Source: Verrucomicrobiota bacterium (GTDB lineage Bacteria; Verrucomicrobiota; Verrucomicrobiia; Palsa-1439). Taken from it: 32,607 bases of DNA. The stretch lies in NCBI GenBank assembly GCA_900299315.1, contig OMJI01000032.1:1-32607 (forward strand), in the 5' to 3' direction. This document shows, piece by piece, positions 18,635-30,589 of the stretch (position 1 is the stretch's first letter; every line of letters begins with the position of its first letter). The translations under genes were made by a program, and so were the position numbers. Under the pieces are notes generated by a model. The model saw nothing but the letters and a program-made list of their open reading frames with translations, did no database searches and was not told the origin of the DNA.

Positions 18635-19068
18635 GACTCAACAACAAACGTCAGTCGTTCGCGCGGGTCAACTGCTTTCTGTTTGGCTTTACCGGGAATG
18701 TCCTTCGCGGAGATGTTGGCCAGCCGGTCATTCACAAAGATTTCGTAGCTCGTTCCCACCGGTTCACCAAGAAGCTTCGCCGCTTGGCGGGCGTGCTCGA
18801 TGATCTCCGATAAAGTTGCCGGCTGCTTGCGGATGTAGACCAGACCGCGCCGGCCTTCGGCTTCGTCGATGCTGATGTTCGCCTCGTGCGATACGAGCAG
18901 TATACCGGGACCGTGGTGGACGTGACTGTAGTCATGCACGTCGAGCAGCATGTGACCGGGAAGCGCCTGTCGTTGAATCCAGCCGTGAAAAACCGGGATG
19001 AATTCCTTGAGCGACTTGGTCGAGTTTGCGAAGAACAGTTTGATGCCGAATTTGTGAGTGGTCGCCAT
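18631..19068 (-). CDS. Conserved hypothetical protein, 145 residues
   Basis: A soluble protein without signal peptide. Notable segments are IKLFFANSTKSLKEFIPVFH near the start, the His-rich DVHDYSHVHHGPGILLVSHE (43-62), and DEAEGRRGLVYIRKQP, followed by a helical ATLSEIIEHARQAAKLL. I recall a widespread uncharacterised family with a similar YxHVHHGPGxxLxxHE core, but no function. The cluster of histidines and acidic residues could bind metal; that is a guess. It is translationally coupled to the radical SAM gene that follows. The REPIN-like hairpin pair lies immediately upstream. Confidence 0.75.
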   Translation of the reverse strand: MATTHKFGIKLFFANSTKSLKEFIPVFHGWIQRQALPGHMLLDVHDYSHVHHGPGILLVSHEANISIDEAEGRRGLVYIRKQPATLSEIIEHARQAAKLLGEPVGTSYEIFVNDRLANISAKDIPGKAKQKAVDPRERLTFVVES

Positions 19069-19076
19069 GTCGTTTC

Positions 19077-19124
19077 CTGTAGCCGAGGCGTGAGCCTCGG
19101 CCGAAGCTTACGCTTCGGCTACAG
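19077..19124. repeat. REPIN-like pair of inverted hairpins
   Basis: Two hairpins face each other. The first is GTAG-led GCCGAGGC, GTGA loop, GCCTCGGC (19082-19101). The second is GCCGAAGC, TTAC loop, GCTTCGGC (19100-19119), followed by TACAG. The whole is bounded by CTGTAG and CTACAG. This is the architecture of a REP doublet. It fills most of the gap between the sulfite reductase stop and the next start. Confidence 0.7.
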
Positions 19125-19132
19125 TTTTCATT

Positions 19133-21349
<2,217 letters not shown>

Positions 21350-21390
21350 AAGCGCGGACACTTTGGCCGAAAATCCCACTGGCACAACAA

Positions 21391-21430
21391 GAAAATCACC
21401 GGCCAATCAGAAGAATGATTGGCCGGTGAC
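21391..21430 (-). terminator. Rho-independent terminator of the eno-ftsB operon
   Basis: A perfect 14-base stem (21396-21409 with 21416-21429) around a GAAGAA loop is followed, on the minus strand, by TTTTC. It is downstream of the ftsB stop and separates that operon from the sulfite reductase gene. On the plus strand there is no T run. Confidence 0.88.
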
Positions 21431-21446
21431 TGCGGATTTCGTGCGG

Positions 21447-21761
21447 CTAGCGGCGCGGTGTGGCCGGCGGTTGCTCGAAGCGGAAGATCGTCTCGTTTTG
21501 CCGGGCGAGGGTGAGCTTGTCGCGGGCTGTACGCTCCACGAAGGCCGGGTCGGTACGGAGCGCGTCGATCTCCGTCTTCTGCTTTTGCTCGATGCTTTCC
21601 TGCCGGGAAATCTCCCGGTCGAGCCGCTGCGACTCGGCTTGCATCGAGCGGCGCTGAGCCAGCAGGGGGAGAAACAGCAGCACCACCCCGAGCGCGACGA
21701 CGCCGGCGAACACCGCAAAGCCGAACGATTGCAGCCGCGCCCAGATGGTTTGCCAGTTCAT
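21447..21761 (-). CDS. ftsB: FtsB/DivIC-like septum formation initiator
   Basis: A 104-residue bitopic cell-division protein. A short cytoplasmic start is followed by one membrane segment (about 13-36, GFAVFAGVVALGVVLLFLPLLAQ) and a periplasmic coiled coil (SMQAESQRLDREISRQESIEQKQKTEIDAL), then the family-typical DPAFVERTARDKLTLARQNETIFRF. FtsB joins FtsL and FtsQ at the division site. It lies four bases after eno, a common pairing in bacteria, and is followed by the terminator at 21391-21430. The Pro-rich tail (PPATPRR) is short. Confidence 0.88.
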   Translation of the reverse strand: MNWQTIWARLQSFGFAVFAGVVALGVVLLFLPLLAQRRSMQAESQRLDREISRQESIEQKQKTEIDALRTDPAFVERTARDKLTLARQNETIFRFEQPPATPRR

Positions 21762-21764
21762 GTG

Positions 21765-24039
<2,275 letters not shown>

Positions 24040-24082
24040 GGGTGGCTTCTAACAATTTTTGCGCGGGGATGAAAGTTTCGAT

Positions 24083-24111
24083 TTGACTGCCGGGTTCGCG
24101 CTCGGCATCCT
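24083..24111 (+). promoter_or_regulatory. Promoter of the zinc-ribbon coiled-coil gene
   Basis: TTGACT (24083-24088), a 17-base spacer and CATCCT (24106-24111) precede the gene at 24141. Unlike several neighbours this message has a leader with an AGGAGG ribosome site (24131-24136). Confidence 0.5.
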
Positions 24112-24140
24112 GCGCCCGACGGTTCAACCAAGGAGGAGCC

Positions 24141-24644
24141 GTGGTTACTTTTCGGTGCGGCCATTGTGCGCAACGACTGACGGCTATTGACGAAAAATCT
24201 GGCACGGTACTGACCTGCCCGTCTTGTGACGAGCCGGTGAGGATTCCGTCCGCGTTCACACCGGAGCAGACGGAGCCGCTCGCCTTGATTGCGCGCCCCG
24301 CCGTCGAGTTCCTGCCCGGTAGCGACCCTTGGTTGGCGGAGCTCGCGCAGCGCTTGCGGTCGCGTCTCGTTGACGGGTTGCTGACGCAACGCCGGCAGTT
24401 GATCCAGACGCAGGATACCGGCACGATTCAGCTCACGGAGTTCGAGCAGCGGATCGCGCAGCTCCAGAAGTTGCACCGGGAAAGGATCCAGGAGTTGAAG
24501 CTGCGGCTGGATGCGCGGGAGTCGGAGATTCGCCGGTTGCGCCGGCAGAAAGCGGCGCTGCTGGTGGAACTGGAATCGCGCTCGAGCCCGGAGACGCGCC
24601 TCACGGCGGAACTACGCGACGCTGGACTTCTCCTTCGCGCGTAA
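24141..24644 (+). CDS. Zinc-ribbon protein with coiled-coil tail
   Basis: A 167-residue protein. The N-terminal 30 residues hold a zinc ribbon, C6-x2-C9 and C26-x2-C29 (RCGHCAQRL and LTCPSCDEPVRIP). A linker follows, then a charged helix from about 100 to 150 (EFEQRIAQLQKLHRERIQELKLRLDARESEIRRLRRQKAALLVELES) predicted to be a coiled coil. No signal peptide or membrane segment. The start is GTG at 24141, four bases after AGGAGG. It overlaps the convergent TPR gene by 33 bases, which is unusually long for this window. Function is unknown; the shape suggests an adaptor. Confidence 0.75.
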   Translation: MVTFRCGHCAQRLTAIDEKSGTVLTCPSCDEPVRIPSAFTPEQTEPLALIARPAVEFLPGSDPWLAELAQRLRSRLVDGLLTQRRQLIQTQDTGTIQLTEFEQRIAQLQKLHRERIQELKLRLDARESEIRRLRRQKAALLVELESRSSPETRLTAELRDAGLLLRA

Positions 24645-25610
24645 CGCCTTCTCGTAGCACTCCAGCGCTTCGCCGTAGCGTTCGAGCCGGTTGAACACCC
24701 CGCCCTTGCAAAGGTAGGCGAGCGTCATGTTCTGGTCGGCCTCGATCGCGCGGTCGTAGTACTGGATCGCCTCGTCGAGCCTGCCGATCTTCTCCAAGGC
24801 GGTGCCCTTCTTGACGAGGGCCTCGGCGTATTTCGGTTCGAGGGCGAGGACTTGATCGAAGCACCCGATGGCGTCGTCGAGCTTGTCCATGTTGAGGAAG
24901 GTCTGGCCCTTGCCGAGCAACGCGTTGATCTGGGCGGTCTTTTCGTCCATCACCGGCGATTCGTCCACGACCGGCTCGGGGGCCGGGACGTCGGTGAGCG
25001 GTTCGTTGGCTTCCTTCTCCATGTCGGCGATCCGTTTCTCCAACCGCTCGATGGCGGAGAGGAACCGGGCGCTCGACTGCTCGGCAGGGTTCAACGGTGC
25101 CAATTGCGTCTTGGCTGCGGCGAGTTGACCGGCCACGGACGGGCCGACCCGCAGGGCCGCCCCGGTCAGCGGCGCGAGGATGGTTTCCATCCGCCGGTTC
25201 ATCGTCCGCAACAAGAGCATCGCCAAGATCAACATGCAGACCAAGCCGACAGCCGCCACGCCGCCCACGATCATCAACGTGCTGTGCTGGGCTTGCTGGA
25301 GATTCTCGATTTCCCGCTGGCGTTGCAGACTCAACGCCTGCTCGATGCGCTGGAGCCGGGCCTCGACTTCGGCCGCATTCTGGTTCACGGCCTGCGCGGC
25401 GCGGGCGGCGTCTTGCCGGGTCATTTCGAGGACGCTGGCGGTTTGTTTCTGCTGCCGCTGGTAATCCTCGTAAGCCTGCACGACATGCCGGGCCCAGTTG
25501 ATGTCGTCTGCGGACGAGGTGGTGGTGGAGTTGGTCTCAGCGGCGGCAGCGACCTTGCCGGCAACGGCGACTAACACGACTAGACTTCCAAAAACAGCTT
25601 TCCAATTCAT
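24612..25610 (-). CDS. Exported membrane-anchored TPR protein
   Basis: A 332-residue protein. It begins with a signal peptide (MNWKAVFGSLVVLVAVAGKVAAA), then a coiled coil (about 35-105), a membrane segment (STLMIVGGVAAVGLVCMLILAMLLL) and a linker rich in Glu and Pro. At the C-terminus are at least three TPR units: INALLGKGQTFLNMDKLDDAIGCFDQVLALEPKYAEA, LVKKGTALEKIGRLDEAIQYYDRAIEADQNMTLA and LCKGGVFNRLERYGEALECYEKALRAK. TPRs bind protein partners. The order of segments would put the coiled coil outside the membrane and the TPRs in the cytoplasm. I start at ATG 25610 because the signal peptide begins there; 17 further codons are open upstream. Function is unknown. Confidence 0.85.
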   Translation of the reverse strand: MNWKAVFGSLVVLVAVAGKVAAAAETNSTTTSSADDINWARHVVQAYEDYQRQQKQTASVLEMTRQDAARAAQAVNQNAAEVEARLQRIEQALSLQRQREIENLQQAQHSTLMIVGGVAAVGLVCMLILAMLLLRTMNRRMETILAPLTGAALRVGPSVAGQLAAAKTQLAPLNPAEQSSARFLSAIERLEKRIADMEKEANEPLTDVPAPEPVVDESPVMDEKTAQINALLGKGQTFLNMDKLDDAIGCFDQVLALEPKYAEALVKKGTALEKIGRLDEAIQYYDRAIEADQNMTLAYLCKGGVFNRLERYGEALECYEKALRAKEKSSVA

Positions 25611-25691
25611 CGGGGTTCCCTGCGCCAGAGTTAGGCGAACAGCCCGGTGAAGGCAATACAAAAATCGGCTCGCGTCTGCGGTTTCGATTCA

Positions 25692-25697
25692 TATACT
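25692..25697 (+). promoter_or_regulatory. -10 element of the glycosyltransferase gene
   Basis: TATACT, five of six bases matching the consensus, ends eight bases before the ATG at 25706. There is no convincing -35 and no ribosome site. The spacing predicts a leaderless message. Confidence 0.45.
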
Positions 25698-25705
25698 CCC
25701 GCCCG

Positions 25706-26413
25706 ATGACTGCACCGCACAAGAAGGTTTCCATCCTGATCCCGGTCTACAACGAAGCACGCACGTTGGCAGAACTCCTGCGCCGTGTTGAGGCGGCCCC
25801 GGCAGGGGGATTGGAAAAGGAAATCGTGCTTGTGGACGATTTCTCGACGGATGGCTCGCGGCAGATCGTGGAGCAGTTTGGCCAAAAGAGCGGCTACAAA
25901 ATTTCGCTTCATCCCCACAATCGCGGCAAAGGTGCGGCCATCCGGACCGCGCTGGAACAAGCTACCGGGGAGATCTACTTAATCCAGGATGCCGACTTGG
26001 AGTATGACCCGAACGATTACCCGAAACTGCTCCAGCCCATCCTCGATGGCCGGGCGGATGTCGTGTACGGCTCGCGGTTCACGGGCGGGACCCACCGGGT
26101 TCTGTATTTCTGGCATTACATGGCCAACCGGTTCCTCACGCTCCTCTCGAACATGCTCTGCGACCTGAACCTCTCGGACATGGAAACCTGCTATAAGGTC
26201 TTCCGCAGCGAATGTCTCAAGGACATGAAGCTCACCTCCGACCGGTTCGGTATCGAACCCGAGCTTACCGCCAAGCTGGCACGCCGCCACTTCCGGTTTT
26301 ACGAAACCGACATCAGCTACTCCGGCCGCGACTACAGCGAAGGCAAGAAGATCAACTGGAAAGACGGCGTCGCCGCACTCTGGTTCATCTTCCGCTACCG
26401 GTTCTTCAACTGA
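25706..26413 (+). CDS. Family 2 glycosyltransferase, polyprenyl-phosphate mannosyltransferase-like
   Basis: A 235-residue GT-A enzyme of the DPM1-like group. It has VSILIPVYNEARTLAELL (8-25), VLVDDFSTDGS (41-51), HNRGKGAAIRTALEQATGEIYLIQDADLEYDP (71-102, with the metal-binding DAD motif at 95-97) and GSRF. Enzymes of this type usually transfer a sugar from a nucleotide sugar to a polyprenyl phosphate or a lipid-linked acceptor at the membrane. There is no C-terminal membrane anchor. The end overlaps the convergent cysteine desulfurase gene by eight bases. Donor and acceptor are unknown. Confidence 0.92.
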   Translation: MTAPHKKVSILIPVYNEARTLAELLRRVEAAPAGGLEKEIVLVDDFSTDGSRQIVEQFGQKSGYKISLHPHNRGKGAAIRTALEQATGEIYLIQDADLEYDPNDYPKLLQPILDGRADVVYGSRFTGGTHRVLYFWHYMANRFLTLLSNMLCDLNLSDMETCYKVFRSECLKDMKLTSDRFGIEPELTAKLARRHFRFYETDISYSGRDYSEGKKINWKDGVAALWFIFRYRFFN

Positions 26414-27521
26414 ACGTCCGCAACCGCTTCACGACTTTCGTCACGGCGGCGAGAATCTCCTCCACATCCGCGTCGGTGTTGGCGCGGCCGAGGGAAAAGC
26501 GGACGGCAGCGCGCGCGAGTTCCCGGCTCACACCCATCGCGATGAGCACGTGGGACGGTTCGAGGGAACCGACCGCGCAGGCGCTGCCGCTGCTGACGGC
26601 GATGCCTTCCAAGTCCAAGCCGAGGAGCAAGCCCTCAAACGTGCAGCCCTCGAAGCTGAAGTTCACTGTGTTCGGCACGCGCAGCCGGGGGTGTCCGTTG
26701 CGATGGGAGCCGGGAATGGTCTGCTCGATCCCGGTCGCCAGTCGCTCGGTAAGCTGAAAGAGCCGGGCGCCTTCCGCTTCCATCTTTGCGGCGGCAATCT
26801 CCGCGGCTTTCACCATCCCGACGATACCGGGACAGTTCTCCGTGCCGGCCCGCCGTTCGTTTTCGTGGCTGCCGCCGTACAACAACGGTTGCAGCCGCGT
26901 GCCGCGCCGGATGTAGAGCGCGCCGACGCCTTTTGGTCCGTAGAACTTGTGCGCGGCGATGCTGAGCAGGTCCACGCCCCACTGGTTCACTTGAACCGGC
27001 ACTTTGCCGAATGACTGCACGGCGTCGGTGTGAAACAACACACCGCGCTCCCGGCAGATGGCCGCCAGCTCGCGAATGGGTTGCACGGTGCCGGTCTCAT
27101 TGTTGGCCGACATGATGGAGACGAGCCGCGTGTCCGGGCGGATGGCGCGGCGCAATTCATCGGGATCCACCGCGCCATCAGCCCCGACCGGCAGAAAGGT
27201 CGCATCGGACCGGCGCTGACACGCGTGCAATACGGCATGGTGTTCGGTGCTGCTGGTGATGACGTGGCCGGGCGGCACGCCGAAGATGGCGGTGTTGTCC
27301 GACTCGGTGCCGCCGCCGGTAAACACGATCTCGCCCTCCTGCGCGCCGAGCAACCCGGCCAGTCGCACCCGCGCGCTGTCCACCGCCGCCCGGGCGTCCC
27401 GTCCTTCGAGGTGGACGCTGCTGGCGTTGCCGTAATGATTCGCGAAGTACGGCAACATTGCCGCCAACGCGTCCGGGGCGAGCGGCGTCGTGGCGTTGTG
27501 GTCGGCGTAGATGCGGCGCAT
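26406..27521 (-). CDS. Cysteine desulfurase (NifS/IscS family)
   Basis: A 371-residue PLP enzyme that releases sulfur from cysteine as a persulfide for Fe-S clusters and thiolated cofactors. The start MRRIYADHNATTPL, TGGGTESDN, the PLP lysine K192 in AAHKFYGPKGVGALY, RRAGTENCPGIVG and the active cysteine C315 in SSGSACAVGSLEPSHVL are all present. The short Cys loop is the NifS/IscS type rather than SufS. It follows the serine acetyltransferase gene by seven bases. No IscU, SufB or other scaffold gene is nearby. The pairing suggests cysteine supply linked to sulfur transfer. Confidence 0.94.
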   Translation of the reverse strand: MRRIYADHNATTPLAPDALAAMLPYFANHYGNASSVHLEGRDARAAVDSARVRLAGLLGAQEGEIVFTGGGTESDNTAIFGVPPGHVITSSTEHHAVLHACQRRSDATFLPVGADGAVDPDELRRAIRPDTRLVSIMSANNETGTVQPIRELAAICRERGVLFHTDAVQSFGKVPVQVNQWGVDLLSIAAHKFYGPKGVGALYIRRGTRLQPLLYGGSHENERRAGTENCPGIVGMVKAAEIAAAKMEAEGARLFQLTERLATGIEQTIPGSHRNGHPRLRVPNTVNFSFEGCTFEGLLLGLDLEGIAVSSGSACAVGSLEPSHVLIAMGVSRELARAAVRFSLGRANTDADVEEILAAVTKVVKRLRTFS

Positions 27522-27528
27522 GGGTGCG

Positions 27529-28428
27529 TCAGATACCGGAACCGTCGGCGTGGCCGATCATCTTGTCGCGTTCCTTGGCGGTGGTCTTCATCTTGGTCTG
27601 GCCGCCTTCCTGGTAGACGACAGTGGCGGGCGGGACTCCTTCCAGCAACCAGACATTGCCGCCGATGATCGAGCCTTTGCCAATGGTGACCGGGCCGAGG
27701 ATGGTCGCGCCGGCGTAAATCGTAACGTCGTCCTCGATGTTCGGATGCCGCTTGGTGCCTTTGACGACCCGACCTTGGGCGTCCTTGGGAAAACTTTTCG
27801 CGCCGAGGGTGACACCTTGATAAATTTTCACCCGACTACCGATCCGGGTGGTCTCGCCGACCACAACGCCGGTCCCGTGATCGATGAAGAAGTGCGAACC
27901 GATTTGCGCGCCGGGATGGATGTCGATGCCGGTCTTGTTGTGCGCCCACTCGGTCATGATGCGCGGAATGAGCGCGACGTGGCGTTGATACAACAGGTGC
28001 GCCATGCGCTGGACGGCAATCGCCTCGATGCCGGGATACGCGAGGATGATCTCCTCGTTGCTGATGGCAGCCGGGTCGCCTTCATACGCGGCGGTCACGT
28101 CGGTCTGGAGGGTCGCGCGAATGGCCGGCAGTTGTTCGAGGAACTCGCGCGTCAGCGCCGCCGCATCAGCGACCTGCGCCTTCTTCAGCTCCTTCTCCAA
28201 GCCGCGAGCCACGACCGCAACGAGCTTGGCGGTGTAGCCGGCGACTTCGTTGGAATGAATCGGCTCCTTGTCGTAGAAGCCCGGGAAGACCAGCCGCAGC
28301 AAGTCGCGCGTGATGTCCACGATGGCCTCGCGCGACGGCAGGTTCACGCCGTCGAGGTGATTGATCCCGCCCACCTTGTGGAACGAATCCACCAGCTTGC
28401 CGGTAATTTCGGAGAGCTTGTTGTCCAT
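27529..28428 (-). CDS. cysE: Serine O-acetyltransferase (EpsC/CysE type)
   Basis: A 299-residue hexapeptide-repeat enzyme that acetylates serine with acetyl-CoA, the committed step of cysteine synthesis. The helical N-terminal half leads to GIDIHPGAQIGSHFFIDHGTG, with catalytic pair D169 and H184, then VVVGETTRIGSRVKIYQGVTLGA and a C-terminal left-handed beta helix. The N-terminal domain and the long loop (SFPKDAQGRVVKGTKRHPNIED) match the EpsC-like longer form. The ATG at 28428 is preceded by TAGAGT at nine bases and no ribosome site. It is first in an operon with the cysteine desulfurase gene. Confidence 0.92.
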   Translation of the reverse strand: MDNKLSEITGKLVDSFHKVGGINHLDGVNLPSREAIVDITRDLLRLVFPGFYDKEPIHSNEVAGYTAKLVAVVARGLEKELKKAQVADAAALTREFLEQLPAIRATLQTDVTAAYEGDPAAISNEEIILAYPGIEAIAVQRMAHLLYQRHVALIPRIMTEWAHNKTGIDIHPGAQIGSHFFIDHGTGVVVGETTRIGSRVKIYQGVTLGAKSFPKDAQGRVVKGTKRHPNIEDDVTIYAGATILGPVTIGKGSIIGGNVWLLEGVPPATVVYQEGGQTKMKTTAKERDKMIGHADGSGI

Positions 28429-28437
28429 CGCCGGTAA

Positions 28438-28443
28438 ACTCTA
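28438..28443 (-). promoter_or_regulatory. -10 element of cysE
   Basis: On the minus strand TAGAGT ends nine bases before the cysE ATG. No clear -35 or ribosome site is visible. Confidence 0.4.
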
Positions 28444-28489
28444 GCGGCGAACCCGGCTAATTTCACGTGAATTATACCGGCCCAGCCGC

Positions 28490-28495
28490 TACTCT
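28490..28495 (+). promoter_or_regulatory. -10 element of the tail-anchored coiled-coil gene
   Basis: TACTCT ends seven bases before the ATG at 28503. No -35 match or ribosome site is seen. The spacing predicts transcription starting on the start codon. Confidence 0.4.
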
Positions 28496-28502
28496 CGCGC
28501 GC

Positions 28503-29447
28503 ATGAATTGGCGGTTCTGCGCGATTTTGTGCCTCGGTCTTCTGCCCGGCTTCTTGCAGGCGGACATCACTACCAACTCCCCGGCCGTCGAGCGCGTGGC
28601 ACGCCTCAACCGCTTTATCAGCGAGCTCGACTCAGTGAACGTCCTCCTCGCTTCCAACCAGTGCCAAGCCGTCCAGAACCGCCTCGCTGAGATTGCCGCG
28701 GCGTTCGACGAGTGCACCGAACTCGAGCAAGCCCCCCGGATTTGCGAGGAGGTCGGCCCGCTGATCAAGCTCGGGAAGTTGGAGGATGCGCTGTTCATGC
28801 TCGACAACATGCGCATCGCCGTCACGAACAGCATCGTCCTGTCCGTGCAGGTCTCCCGGCTCCAGACCCAGCTGTGCGGCGTGGTGGTGGCCGACTTGGA
28901 AGCCAAGCGGATGAACGTCTACAAGTACTACATTGCCGCGCTCGATCGGCTGAACCAGTGCCGCGACCAACGCGACGCGGCGCGCAGCCAGTGGGACAAG
29001 TTGAAGAAGAAACGCGAGGCGGAAAAGGCGACCGTCGCCAAGAACGACCTTCTCGAACTCCAGATCAAGCAAGCCGAGAAAGCTTACGAAGACGCGCTGG
29101 CTGCCATCACGAAGGCCGAGGCGGAATTCCACAAAGTCATGCGCGTCCATGCCCGGGCGTTCGCGCAACTCGGCCTTGGCAACAGCATGCTCGCCGAATA
29201 TCAGGACATGCTCGTCAACGCCGAGTTCTCTGTCGCCGGTGGTCCGCGCATCCGGCACGAACCGCGCCGCATCGAGGAAATTGCGCGTGCCCCGGAGTCG
29301 ACCGAGGTGCTCGCCGCCGCCAAAGCTGCGCCACCCCCGCCGCCGCCTGCGCCACCGGATTTCTTCACCCAGTATCGTTGGTGGATTGTCGGGGGCATCG
29401 GCGCCGTGGTGCTGGTCGCCGTGGCGTTTGCGTTCGCCAAAAAGTAA
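28503..29447 (+). CDS. Exported coiled-coil protein with C-terminal membrane segment, unknown
   Basis: A 314-residue protein I do not recognise. It has a signal peptide (MNWRFCAILCLGLLPGFLQA), a helical region with repeated Leu/Glu patterns, and a long coiled coil at about 160-205 (RDAARSQWDKLKKKREAEKATVAKNDLLELQIKQAEKAYEDAL). Then comes a Pro-rich linker (APPPPPPAPPDFF) and a C-terminal membrane segment (WWIVGGIGAVVLVAVAFAFAKK). This shape would place it in the periplasm, anchored by its tail to the inner membrane. I start at ATG 28503, where the signal peptide begins. It ends one base before the convergent hemW stop. Confidence 0.8.
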   Translation: MNWRFCAILCLGLLPGFLQADITTNSPAVERVARLNRFISELDSVNVLLASNQCQAVQNRLAEIAAAFDECTELEQAPRICEEVGPLIKLGKLEDALFMLDNMRIAVTNSIVLSVQVSRLQTQLCGVVVADLEAKRMNVYKYYIAALDRLNQCRDQRDAARSQWDKLKKKREAEKATVAKNDLLELQIKQAEKAYEDALAAITKAEAEFHKVMRVHARAFAQLGLGNSMLAEYQDMLVNAEFSVAGGPRIRHEPRRIEEIARAPESTEVLAAAKAAPPPPPPAPPDFFTQYRWWIVGGIGAVVLVAVAFAFAKK

Positions 29448-30509
29448 TCAGACGAATTCCGCGGCGACTTCGTCGGCGAAGAGGATGCCCCGGCGCGTGG
29501 GCTGGAGCCGTCCGTTGCGCCACAGGACGAGCTCGGCAGAGAGCAACTCGGCGATCTGCCGGTCCCACCGGCCTTGGACCAACTCCGCCGGCACCCCGGC
29601 ATTCATTCGCATCCCGAACGCCGCGCGCTCGGCGGTGCGCAGTTCGGGCGTGATGATTTCCAACTCACCGGCTTTCCACCCGGTCGTCTGCGAGCTGTTT
29701 TGCCAACGACGGTCGCCAATCGTCGAACACGCGCTGGGACCGACGCCGAGATAATCTTTCCCCTCCCAATACGCGATGTTGTGCCGGCATTCCCGGCCGG
29801 GCTTGGCGAAATTGCTGATTTCGTATTGCCGGTAGCCCGCCGCAGCGAGCGTGTCGATGGCGGTCTCGTACATCGCCAACTCCTGCTCTTCGTTCGGCTT
29901 GAGATGGCCTTCCTGAAAAAGCCGCCAGAATTCCGTGTCCTCTTCGAGAATGAGGCAGTAGGTGGAAATGTGTTCGGGCTGAAGCTCGATCGCGCGTCGC
30001 AACGTCTCCGCCCAGTGCGCCGGGGTCTGACCCGGCAGGCCGAACATCAAGTCGAGGTTGATGTTCTCAAAGCCGGCCGCCCGAAGTTTCGTGTACGACT
30101 CCACCGCTTGTTTGCACGAATGGATGCGCCCGATGATTTCCAGCATCGCGTCGTCGAGCGCCTGTACGCCCATCGAAATCCGGTTCACGCCGACTTCGCG
30201 GAACAACCGCGCCTTGTCGTCCGAAACCGTGGCCGGGTTGCATTCCACCGTCCACTCCGCGATGCCGTCATGCCGGATCCCTGCGAGCAACCGGCTCAGG
30301 TGCTTGACCGGCAGCAGCGACGGCGTGCCACCGCCGACGAAGATGGTTTTCGGTTGAATCGGCGGCGCGGCTGCCAATTCCCGCAGCACGCCGTCCACAT
30401 AATCACCCATCTGCGCCGCATCCCCGGCTTCGGAGTAAAACGCGCAGTACTTGCACTTCACTGCGCAGAACGGGACGTGGACGTAATGATGTTCGACGAC
30501 CGGGTTCAC
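29448..30509 (-). CDS. hemW: HemW-like radical SAM haem chaperone
   Basis: A 353-residue radical SAM protein. The cluster motif C15-x3-C19-x2-C22 lies in HVPFCAVKCKYCAFYS, followed by IFVGGGTPSLLP and NPATVSDDKARLFREVGVNRISMGVQA, as in HemW. HemW is related to oxygen-independent coproporphyrinogen oxidase, but family members studied so far act as haem chaperones rather than oxidases. The KC-x-YC-x-F version of the motif is the HemW form. The start is GTG at 30509, preceded at six bases by TAGGAT and without a ribosome site. It is divergent from msrA. Confidence 0.9.
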   Translation of the reverse strand: MNPVVEHHYVHVPFCAVKCKYCAFYSEAGDAAQMGDYVDGVLRELAAAPPIQPKTIFVGGGTPSLLPVKHLSRLLAGIRHDGIAEWTVECNPATVSDDKARLFREVGVNRISMGVQALDDAMLEIIGRIHSCKQAVESYTKLRAAGFENINLDLMFGLPGQTPAHWAETLRRAIELQPEHISTYCLILEEDTEFWRLFQEGHLKPNEEQELAMYETAIDTLAAAGYRQYEISNFAKPGRECRHNIAYWEGKDYLGVGPSACSTIGDRRWQNSSQTTGWKAGELEIITPELRTAERAAFGMRMNAGVPAELVQGRWDRQIAELLSAELVLWRNGRLQPTRRGILFADEVAAEFV

Positions 30510-30515
30510 AGGCCA

Positions 30516-30521
30516 ATCCTA
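30516..30521 (-). promoter_or_regulatory. -10 element of hemW
   Basis: On the minus strand TAGGAT ends six bases before the GTG at 30509. No ribosome site is present. Confidence 0.4.
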
Positions 30522-30589
30522 GCCGCTACCGGGCGCCGAGTCACGTGTCAGGATTTGCAGTTTGGCGCGACTTAAAGAAAGATACCGCC

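Noticed and set aside
21350-21406. Earlier TTG start for the sulfite reductase
   Set aside because: It would begin inside the terminator stem and adds residues not expected in the family.
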